From Propionibacteriaceae bacterium (GTDB lineage: Bacteria > Actinomycetota > Actinomycetes > Propionibacteriales > Propionibacteriaceae), in assembly GCA_030538175.1 (NCBI GenBank), contig JAUNUL010000047.1, forward strand, positions 1-13,140: DNA of 13,140 nt, in the 5' to 3' direction. A model generated the notes under the pieces. The model had not been told where the DNA came from. It made no database searches and saw nothing but the letters and a program-made list of their open reading frames with translations. Shown here piece after piece: positions 7,086 to 13,092 of the stretch (the first letter of the stretch is position 1; each line of letters starts with the position of its first letter). The position numbers and the translations under genes were made by a program.

Positions 7086-8765
7086 GGCGTCATCGGAGTG
7101 ATCGCTGCCGGGTTTGATCTGCTGCAGCAACGAGGCCAGGCCGCTGCGGGTGGCCGCGACGGCCACCTTGTCCCCGGCCACAAGGGGTTCGGCGTCGGGC
7201 CACCAGTTCCAGTCTTCACCGCGGCGTTGGACCGCGAGCAGACGCACGGCACCCGGTGTCTCGAGGTCGACGGCCCGCACCCCGTGTTCGGCCGTGGACC
7301 CGGGACGGATCTGCAACTCCGTGAAGATGACGACTCGGCGGCCGACGGAATAGATGACCTCGGTTCGACGGCCGAGTGCTGCGGCTGCAAATGCCGGGGC
7401 GGCGACCATCGACACCGACCGGGTGGCGCCCAGGCGCAGTCGGTTCTCGACCCGGCCTGCGAGGTCGTGGTCGAACATGCGGGTGACGATGCGCAGGTCG
7501 GGCCGTTGGACCTGTGCGACCAGCCCGATCTCGAGGTTGGCGGCATCGTCGTCGGTGAGTGCCAGCAGGGCGTCCGCACCCGCCACCCCCGCTTGGGCGA
7601 GGACCGCGGGGTCGGTGGACTCCGCGATCAGCACCGGCACCTTGAGTTGGCGGGCCCGCAGCACGCCCCGGGCGCGACGGTTTCGTTCGATGGCGACGAC
7701 GGGCACTCCCCGCCGGTGCAGATCGTTCAACACCTCGGTGCCGATCCGGCCCAGACCACACAGGATCACGTGGTGGCGGGGACGGCCCCGGACTCCGCCG
7801 GTGAGCTCGCCGATGCGGGACTTGATCAGTGCGTCGACGATGACCGCGGTGATGCCGGATGACAGCACCAGCCCGACCATCTGGATCACGACCCCACCGA
7901 AGCGGGTGCCCAGGCTCAGCTCCTCGGCAGTGTCGCCGATCCCGGTCAGGGTGGCGGCGGTGAGCGCGAGATAGAGCGCCTCCAGCCAGGTGACCTGTCC
8001 GACAACGCGGAAATAGACCACGCTGCCGACCATCAACACCAGCAATCCGGTGATAACCCAGCGCAGTCGGCGGTCGAACAGCCCGACCACGGCTCCCCAC
8101 AGACCGGATTGCCGGGCCTGTCGGTGGGGTTCGGGGAGTGCTTCGGTGCCGAGGACCAGGTCGCCGTGTTCGGTGAGTACGCCGGCGATTCCTGCAGTGC
8201 GGGTGTCGCCCAGCACCGCCAGCGTGGCCCCGCCCACCCGGTCCCGGCTGCCGGCGGTGACCGTGCGACCGGCGAGCTCGAATGTGCGGAGCTCACTGCC
8301 GGTGAGAGCGGCGGTTGCGAAGGCCGGTGCCGCCAGTTGAGTGCTGGACAGGACGGTGCATTCCCCCAGCAGCGTGGACAACCGGTTGGCGAAGGTCGGG
8401 TTCGACAGTTCCAGGACCAACCGCAGGTCGGGGTTGAGCTCCTCCAGCAGCAGGGCGATCCGGGTGGTGATCACGTCGTCGAATCCGAGCACCACCGCTG
8501 CCCGCGCGGACTCGGCGTACACCCGACGCAGCTCGGGCACCCGCACGCCGGTCACCTGCAGGATCTGCGCACCGGACTCGGCCATCTCGTGCATCGGGTA
8601 CGCCGAAGCACCGACCGGCTCGTCGTCAACCACGAGGACCAGGACATGCTCGCCCGCACGCTCCAACTCCTCCACCAACCGAATGGCGGTGGAGCTGCTG
8701 CCAATGACGATGATGTGGTCATGCACGGCTGGGTCGCCGGCGACGGGATTCACGTTCCCATTCAA
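7077..8765 (-). CDS. Two-RCK potassium-channel-like membrane protein
   Basis: This protein of about 562 residues has the order RCK (about 16-215), two-helix pore (about 235-312), RCK (about 330-550), the layout of TrkA-N/CASTOR-POLLUX-like ion channel proteins. The second Rossmann fold is canonical (CGLGRIG, 336-342, with E360 at the end of strand two), so NAD(H) binding is likely. The first is degenerate (GSSSTA, 22-27). TM1 is about 235-255, the pore helix about 259-272, the filter TLTGIGD (272-278) and TM2 about 287-312. The filter differs from the textbook TVGYGD. Both halves carry a similar AAPAFA-AAL segment (145-154 and 455-464), which suggests duplication. The first in-frame start is TTG at 8765; GTG codons at 8753 and 8726 are alternatives, and none has a good ribosome site. 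It lies 37 bases after the acetyltransferase gene, probably in one operon. Confidence 0.8.
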   Translation of the reverse strand: MNGNVNPVAGDPAVHDHIIVIGSSSTAIRLVEELERAGEHVLVLVVDDEPVGASAYPMHEMAESGAQILQVTGVRVPELRRVYAESARAAVVLGFDDVITTRIALLLEELNPDLRLVLELSNPTFANRLSTLLGECTVLSSTQLAAPAFATAALTGSELRTFELAGRTVTAGSRDRVGGATLAVLGDTRTAGIAGVLTEHGDLVLGTEALPEPHRQARQSGLWGAVVGLFDRRLRWVITGLLVLMVGSVVYFRVVGQVTWLEALYLALTAATLTGIGDTAEELSLGTRFGGVVIQMVGLVLSSGITAVIVDALIKSRIGELTGGVRGRPRHHVILCGLGRIGTEVLNDLHRRGVPVVAIERNRRARGVLRARQLKVPVLIAESTDPAVLAQAGVAGADALLALTDDDAANLEIGLVAQVQRPDLRIVTRMFDHDLAGRVENRLRLGATRSVSMVAAPAFAAAALGRRTEVIYSVGRRVVIFTELQIRPGSTAEHGVRAVDLETPGAVRLLAVQRRGEDWNWWPDAEPLVAGDKVAVAATRSGLASLLQQIKPGSDHSDDAHV

Positions 8766-8802
8766 TCGGGCTTGTGGCTCGCCTGTGCTGCCGGCTCAGT
8801 CC

Positions 8803-9105
8803 TCAGGCGTGGGCCTCGGGGCGGTGACGCAGATCGGCGTACTCCTCATGGCGAGTGAGCCAGCGCGCCAGGAACGGGCAGGTCGGGACGGCCCGGAGAC
8901 CACCCTGTTCCCGCAGGTCCTCGAAGACGCCGCGGGCCAGCGCCGTGCCGATGCCGCGGCCCTCGAACGCCGGTTCGACGATGGTGTGCTGGAGATCGAG
9001 GACGTCGTCGAGTCGCTCGTATGAGATAAACCCGGCGACCTCGCCGTCGATGAGTGCCTCATAGCGCTGGGTCTTGGGGTTGTGCGTGATGGTGGGTTCG
9101 CTCAT
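8803..9105 (-). CDS. YjdJ-type small GNAT-family N-acetyltransferase
   Basis: This 100-residue protein is a minimal GNAT domain of the YjdJ/Acetyltransf_CG group. It shows the strand ALIDGEVAGFISY (17-29), the LQHTIVEPAFEGRGIGTAL stretch (38-56) with the acetyl-CoA pyrophosphate loop GRGIGT (49-54), and PTCPFLARWL (74-83), whose cysteine (C76) is characteristic of this subgroup. Members are about 90-110 residues and lack a known substrate. The start codon overlaps the stop of the AI-2E-family permease as ATGA, and GGAGG (9110-9114, minus strand) stands four bases before it, so translation is probably coupled. A role in modifying a partner or small molecule linked to the neighbouring membrane proteins is speculation. 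Confidence 0.88.
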   Translation of the reverse strand: MSEPTITHNPKTQRYEALIDGEVAGFISYERLDDVLDLQHTIVEPAFEGRGIGTALARGVFEDLREQGGLRAVPTCPFLARWLTRHEEYADLRHRPEAHA

Positions 9106-10616
9106 GGTGCCTCCGGGTCGGACTTCTTCTCGGGTGATGTGGGGGTCTGCGGTGGTGTGGCCGGAGCCTTGGGAGGCTGCGGTGGGCTGGCAGGCGCCCT
9201 GGACTGCGGTGGTCTCGGGGTCTGGTCAGGATCCCGCACCAGACCGGATCCGGGCCGGCGTAAGAGCTGTCGCAACTGGTCCCACCGGGCTCGTGGGGAG
9301 ATCGGTGCTGGGAGCAGTGGGGTGGGCGGTGGGGCCTCCGCGTCCGGTGTCTCCGGTGGCGGTGGATGGCGCCGGAACAGCTTGGTCAGCTGTGCGGTCG
9401 CAGCCGCTGCCAGGGCGCCGTCGGGGGTGACGACGTTGATCGTGCTCGGGTCGCGTTCACCGGAGACGACATCGATCTGTTCGCTGAGGTAGCGCAGGAC
9501 CACCAGGGCGCTCGCGACCACCGGCACGGCGAGGAAAGCCCCGATGATGCCGAAGGTGGTGCCGCCGATGCCGACGGAGACCAGGGTGATGGCTGGGTGC
9601 ACGTTGACGCTGCGTCGCTGCAGCAGCGGGAAGATGACGTTGGACTCGAGCTGTTGCACGGCGATGACGAGCACGAGGACCCACACGGCGGTCATGAAGC
9701 TGTTCGACACCAGCGCGACCAACACGGCCAGCGCGCCTGCGGTGAAGGCACCGACGATCGGGACGAACGAGAACAGGAACGTGATGATGGCCAGCGCCAG
9801 CGCCAGCGGCACCTGCAGGAACATCAGTCCGATGCCGATGCCGATCGCGTCGATGGCGCCCACGACGGCCTGGGTGCGGATGAATGCGCCCAGGGTGCTC
9901 CACACCCGGGCGAGGACCTCGCTCAAGTGCTGTCCGGCCCGCCGACCGGTCACGACCCGCAGCGCCGGCAGGAACCGGTGCCCGTCCTTGAGGATGAAAA
10001 AGACCAGCATCAGCGTCAGCACGGCGGTGACGATCGCGTTGCCCACCGTGGAAACGCCGGTATAAACCCCCGATGCGATGTTGGAGGCCTGCCCCTGGAG
10101 CCAGCTTGTGGCCTGACTGGTGATCAGCTGGAGTTGTTCGCTGTCGACGTTGAGTGGTGGCCCGGCCAGCCAGCGCTCCAGCTCCTGCAGGCCCCGGCTG
10201 GCCTGACTGACCACGGTGCTGATCTGTTGCACCACACCCGGCGCCACCGATGCCAGCAGCCCGCCGAAGATGGCGACGAACCCCAGCGTGACCACGGCCG
10301 CAGCCAGCCCACTGGGGAAGCGCAGACGCTCCAAGCCGTTCTTCACCGGATAGAGGACCGTGCAGATGATGATCGCGACCATGATCGGGATCAGCCCGAA
10401 CGTCACCTTCGCCAACAACCAGAAAATCGCGGCGGTCGCGATCATGATGCCGATCAGGCTCCAGGCCCACCGGCCGACCGAGCGTACGCCAGCCGAAATA
10501 ACCGTCCCGCGATCGATCTCGTCCTCCGCGCCGACCTGGCGCAGGGGGTCCGGCGGTGACGGCGGGGGGATCGGCTGATCGAGCTGGCTCGGCCTCTCGT
10601 CGCGGGGGTCGGTCAT
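9102..10616 (-). CDS. AI-2E family permease with proline-rich tail
   Basis: This 504-residue integral membrane protein is of the AI-2E (formerly UPF0118/PerM) family. Two hydrophobic helices lie at about 52-90 and one at about 103-125. An amphipathic region with VVSQASRGLQELERWL (135-150) follows, and then a cluster of helices (about 188-208, 250-320, 345-375). Family marks include FILKDG (207-212), FVPIVGAF (284-291) and QQLESNVIFPLLQ (321-333). The family name comes from an AI-2 exporter, but members also act as ion antiporters, so the substrate cannot be inferred. Both ends are proline-rich and probably disordered: about 15-25 and a tail of some 90 residues from about 416. The ATG at 10616 has a leaderless-type -10 box. 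It is the first gene of the probable three-gene unit with the acetyltransferase and channel. Confidence 0.9.
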   Translation of the reverse strand: MTDPRDERPSQLDQPIPPPSPPDPLRQVGAEDEIDRGTVISAGVRSVGRWAWSLIGIMIATAAIFWLLAKVTFGLIPIMVAIIICTVLYPVKNGLERLRFPSGLAAAVVTLGFVAIFGGLLASVAPGVVQQISTVVSQASRGLQELERWLAGPPLNVDSEQLQLITSQATSWLQGQASNIASGVYTGVSTVGNAIVTAVLTLMLVFFILKDGHRFLPALRVVTGRRAGQHLSEVLARVWSTLGAFIRTQAVVGAIDAIGIGIGLMFLQVPLALALAIITFLFSFVPIVGAFTAGALAVLVALVSNSFMTAVWVLVLVIAVQQLESNVIFPLLQRRSVNVHPAITLVSVGIGGTTFGIIGAFLAVPVVASALVVLRYLSEQIDVVSGERDPSTINVVTPDGALAAAATAQLTKLFRRHPPPPETPDAEAPPPTPLLPAPISPRARWDQLRQLLRRPGSGLVRDPDQTPRPPQSRAPASPPQPPKAPATPPQTPTSPEKKSDPEAP

Positions 10617-10628
10617 GATCCGACTCTA
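10617..10628 (-). promoter_or_regulatory. Leaderless -10 box for the AI-2E-family permease
   Basis: On the minus strand TAGAGT (10628-10623) is followed by six bases (CGGATC) and the ATG at 10616. This is the same geometry as the boxes before the genes at 709, 6441 and 11658. No Shine-Dalgarno sequence is present. Confidence 0.55.
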
Positions 10629-10631
10629 TGC

Positions 10632-10663
10632 GTCGCGTCTGACAAGACTGTCGCGTCCGCGAC
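10632..10663. repeat. Cluster of dyads and an 8-bp direct repeat after cysE
   Basis: GTCGCGTC occurs at 10632-10639 and 10650-10657, eighteen bases apart. GTCT-GACA-AGAC (10637-10648) and GTCGCG-TC-CGCGAC (10650-10663) are inverted repeats. The second lies eight bases beyond the cysE stop and could be its terminator. The whole cluster also covers the -35 region of the permease promoter, so it could be an operator. Confidence 0.5.
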
Positions 10664-10671
10664 TGGCGGGG

Positions 10672-11505
10672 TCAGATCACGTACTCCGGCATCATGTCCT
10701 CGATGCGCGGGTCCATCGTTTCGCCCGGGCAGTCGCTGGGCTTGTTGGTCCGCACGACCTTGGCGGGGACACCGACCACCGTCGAGTGCGGCGGCACATC
10801 GGACAGCACGACGCTGCCGGCACCGATCCGGGAATAGTCGCCGACCTTCACATTGCCCAGCACGATCGCGCCGGCGGAGATGAGGCAGCCGCGACCGACC
10901 TTCGGATGTCGGTCACCGGTTTCCTTGCCGGTGCCGCCGAGGGTGACGCCCTGGAGCAGGGAGGTGTCATCGCCGATGGTGGCGGTCTCGCCGATGACGA
11001 TGCCGGTGGCGTGGTCGATGAAGACGCCCATGCCGATCCGGGCGGCCGGGTGGATGTCCATCCCGAAGACTTCGGAGATCCGGGACTGGATCATGAAGGC
11101 CTCGGTGGAGCGGCCCTCGTGCCACAGGGCGTGGCCGACGCGGTGCATCTCCAGGCCGAGGAAGCCCTTGGCGAACAGATAGGGGATGAGCAGATTCGGA
11201 TAGGCCGGGTTGCGTTCGACGCTGGCGACCAGGTCGACCCGCGCTGCGCGGGCGATATCGGGATGGCGCACCAACATGTCGAAGAACATGTCGTGCAACG
11301 GTGCCTCATAGGTGTGACCGTCAGAGGCTGCCTGGGCCATGGCGGTCGCGAGGCTGTCCTCGAAGCAGGACCTGCTGGTGACCCGGAGGTTCATCAGGGA
11401 GCGCAGGCTGGGCGAGCTCTCCTGACGGCTGGCCTCGGCGACCAACTGTTCCCAGACACCATCGATCTCGGCGGTGATGGTCTCGCGTACTTCGGTCTGT
11501 GTCAT
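10672..11505 (-). CDS. cysE: Serine O-acetyltransferase, long form
   Basis: The enzyme transfers acetyl from acetyl-CoA to L-serine, giving O-acetylserine, the precursor that cysteine synthase converts to cysteine. The 277 residues cover the helical N-terminal SATase domain (about 1-140) and the left-handed beta-helix of hexapeptide repeats (about 148-250). Catalytic residues match E. coli CysE: D150 in GMDIHPAA and H165 in FIDHATG, with the same 15-residue spacing. HATGIVIGETA, LLQGVTLGGTGK and GDRHPKVG are diagnostic. The C terminus ends EYVI; a terminal isoleucine is what CysE inserts into the CysK active site in the cysteine synthase complex. The length resembles the enterobacterial enzyme rather than the shorter forms common in actinobacteria. 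GGAG lies four bases before the ATG at 11505. No cysK is in the window. Confidence 0.95.
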   Translation of the reverse strand: MTQTEVRETITAEIDGVWEQLVAEASRQESSPSLRSLMNLRVTSRSCFEDSLATAMAQAASDGHTYEAPLHDMFFDMLVRHPDIARAARVDLVASVERNPAYPNLLIPYLFAKGFLGLEMHRVGHALWHEGRSTEAFMIQSRISEVFGMDIHPAARIGMGVFIDHATGIVIGETATIGDDTSLLQGVTLGGTGKETGDRHPKVGRGCLISAGAIVLGNVKVGDYSRIGAGSVVLSDVPPHSTVVGVPAKVVRTNKPSDCPGETMDPRIEDMMPEYVI

Positions 11506-11558
11506 CTTGCTCCGTCCCGACTGACTCGGTCTGGGTCGGCGATGAACCGCCCGGCCTC

Positions 11559-11598
11559 AGACTAGTCGCATATCGCGAAAATCAATAACCCTATTGAT
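11559..11598 (-). promoter_or_regulatory. Candidate cysE promoter with overlapping 18-bp palindrome
   Basis: On the minus strand TAGTCT (11564-11559) is a good TAnnnT -10 box. TTGATT (11585-11580) lies 15 bases upstream as a possible -35, a somewhat short spacing. ATCAATA-ACCC-TATTGAT (11581-11598), a perfect inverted repeat with seven-base arms, covers that -35. A protein bound there would block cysE transcription. GACTAGTC (11560-11567), an 8-bp palindrome, overlaps the -10. The binding protein is unknown. Confidence 0.45.
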
Positions 11599-11608
11599 CC
11601 AAACCATT

Positions 11609-11618
11609 TGAAATTTCA
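11609..11618. promoter_or_regulatory. 10-bp AT-rich palindrome TGAAATTTCA
   Basis: This perfect 10-bp palindrome lies ten bases from the larger inverted repeat at 11581-11598, within the only clearly AT-rich stretch of the window (about 11570-11625). It may belong to the control region of cysE or of the divergent gene at 11658, or be a chance product of AT-rich sequence. Confidence 0.3.
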
Positions 11619-11645
11619 TTTATTCCCCGGGGCGGGTGTCGACCG

Positions 11646-11657
11646 TACGCTGGAGGC
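11646..11657 (+). promoter_or_regulatory. Leaderless -10 box for the gene at 11658
   Basis: TACGCT (11646-11651) fits TAnnnT and is followed by six bases (GGAGGC) before the GTG at 11658. The embedded GGAGG is one base from the start codon, too close for ribosome binding, so a leaderless start is the simpler reading. Confidence 0.5.
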
Positions 11658-12137
11658 GTGGAACTCACCGAGGTGCGCCAGAGATTGTGGGGTGCTGCCC
11701 TCGGCCGCAGCGCTGCCGCCCTGGTGGCGACCGCCGATGCCATCGTCGAGGTCTCCGTCGCCCCTGGTCGCCGTTGGGTTGCTCGCAGCCACAACGTCGA
11801 ATGGATCGGGGGACCCGGTCAGGTCGAGTGCTGGCGTATCCATCCGGCAGGCGGCGCCCGGGATGTCCGTCATGGGCGTACGCCCGGCTGGGTGCATCCC
11901 ACAGTCGGCCTTTTGTGGCCGGAGATCCTGCCGCTCTGGGGCCGCCCCGAGGACACGCACCGTCCCGAACGCATCATTCCTGGTTCGCACGGCCCTGGTC
12001 AGGTGTTGTTCGCCGCGGTCGATGGTTTGCCCGAGCCGCCGACGACCTTGGACCTCGACCCCCTGCGCTGGCTGTGCCTTCGGCTGGAGATGCCCGGTCG
12101 GGAGTGGACGCTGCGGGAGTACCAGGTCGGTCCCTGA
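11658..12137 (+). CDS. Hypothetical protein, 159 residues
   Basis: I do not recognise this protein. The GTG-started frame gives 159 residues with no signal peptide and no membrane segment. It is rich in tryptophan and proline, with repeated W/H/P clusters (NVEWIGGPGQVECWRIHP 46-63, TPGWVHPTVGLLWPEILPLWG 75-95) and a late segment DPLRWLCLRLEMPGREWTLREYQ (134-156). The first 30 residues look helical. It diverges from cysE across 152 bases and is followed 96 bases later by another plus-strand gene. Codon use with GC-rich third positions supports real coding, and no longer competing frame fits better. Possibly a soluble single-domain protein; function unknown. Confidence 0.65.
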   Translation: MELTEVRQRLWGAALGRSAAALVATADAIVEVSVAPGRRWVARSHNVEWIGGPGQVECWRIHPAGGARDVRHGRTPGWVHPTVGLLWPEILPLWGRPEDTHRPERIIPGSHGPGQVLFAAVDGLPEPPTTLDLDPLRWLCLRLEMPGREWTLREYQVGP

Positions 12138-12186
12138 CCGAGCCAGGTCGCTTGCCGTCATGGTGCGGCGTGGCCCGGGCCGTGGC

Positions 12187-12192
12187 TAGTTT
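12187..12192 (+). promoter_or_regulatory. Possible -10 box for the two-helix membrane protein
   Basis: TAGTTT fits TAnnnT and would start transcription near 12199, giving a leader of about 35 bases that contains the ribosome site at 12219-12225. No good -35 is evident. Confidence 0.35.
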
Positions 12193-12218
12193 CGGAGCCA
12201 TAAGACTTCGTGGCTGTT

Positions 12219-12225
12219 GGAAGGA
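12219..12225 (+). promoter_or_regulatory. Shine-Dalgarno site fixing the start at 12234
   Basis: GGAAGGA stands eight bases before the ATG at 12234. It rules against the in-frame GTG at 12210, which lies upstream of this site. Confidence 0.7.
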
Positions 12226-12233
12226 ATCACCCC

Positions 12234-13016
12234 ATGACCCCTCCACTCATCACCGACGAAACAGGGCTCCCCGATCTCGGTGCCGAATTGCGGCGCTGGG
12301 ATTCTGCCCGCACGACCCGCACCATCGCGATGCTCGTGGGCGGTGCCGCGCTCATGGTCGCTTCGATCCTCTTCGCGCTCTGGCAACTCAATCGGTCCGA
12401 CACCATGGCACGTGGCCCGTTCGTTTCCGGCATGGCCATCGGTGGCTTCTTGGTGTTGCTCGGGCTGTACCAACTGTTTCGCGGCAACCGCGACGTCATC
12501 CTGTTCGCTGACGGGGTCGTGGAACGCCGGGGCAAGAAGTTCCACGTCTATCCCTGGACCGCGTATCGACCGCTGGTGCACGAACACGAGGGCCAGCTGC
12601 ATGCCCTCCACCTCATTGATCTCACCGGTGAGAACCCGGTCGACGTGACCATCACACTGGTGGGCACTCAGGAGTACGCCGAGTTCATCAAGCTCGCCCA
12701 GCCGCACCTCGAGCGCATCCAGCTTCCGCTGGCTCGCGAGGCCGTCGGCCGTGGCGAGTTTGCCCGCTTCTTCCTGATGGCGTTGGGGCCGGACCGGCTG
12801 CGGATCTATGGCATGAAGCTGACCGGTGACCTTCCGGTGATCGCGGAGATTCCGTACGCCGAGGTCACCCACCTGCAGCGGGTCGGGGCGTACGACAAGA
12901 TCATCGTCGGTCACAACGGTCAGGGCATCAACGTGAAGGCGATGGAGACCGCGGGCTATGACGTGTTCTGGCTGCTGCTGCAGGAAATGGTCGCCGCGCA
13001 GCGTCCGCAGCGCTGA
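12234..13016 (+). CDS. Two-helix membrane protein with C-terminal soluble domain, uncharacterised
   Basis: The 260-residue protein has a short acidic N terminus, two hydrophobic helices (about 31-51 and 63-82), and a soluble part from about 84 to the end. The latter begins RGNRDVILFADGVVERRGKKFHVYPW (83-108), a strand-rich pattern seen in bacterial PH-like and DUF-type membrane proteins where a basic-aromatic motif follows the helices. Two similar sheet-like halves may be present (about 87-160 and 180-245). The orientation is probably both termini inside. It resembles conserved hypothetical membrane proteins, possibly the DUF6585 type, but I cannot confirm this. The ATG at 12234 is supported by GGAAGGA. 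It ends 76 bases from a convergent gene. Function unknown. Confidence 0.75.
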   Translation: MTPPLITDETGLPDLGAELRRWDSARTTRTIAMLVGGAALMVASILFALWQLNRSDTMARGPFVSGMAIGGFLVLLGLYQLFRGNRDVILFADGVVERRGKKFHVYPWTAYRPLVHEHEGQLHALHLIDLTGENPVDVTITLVGTQEYAEFIKLAQPHLERIQLPLAREAVGRGEFARFFLMALGPDRLRIYGMKLTGDLPVIAEIPYAEVTHLQRVGAYDKIIVGHNGQGINVKAMETAGYDVFWLLLQEMVAAQRPQR

Positions 13017-13092
13017 GGGCTCGCAGGCGCGACCCTGCTGACCTGCCGACCTGGGTGCAACTGCCCGACGTGCAGGCGCATCGGGGGCGGTT

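Noticed and set aside
9366..10559. 397-codon plus-strand open frame opposite the permease
   Set aside because: Product is Asp/His/Gln/Arg-rich, antisense to a clear membrane protein, with no start signal.
9102..10616. Reading the AI-2E-family gene as evidence of AI-2 quorum sensing
   Set aside because: No luxS or lsr genes are present, and the family has diverse transport roles; the name alone is not evidence.
13017..13092. Terminator between the membrane protein and the edge gene
   Set aside because: Only weak CCTGC/GCAGG pairing over a long loop; not convincing.
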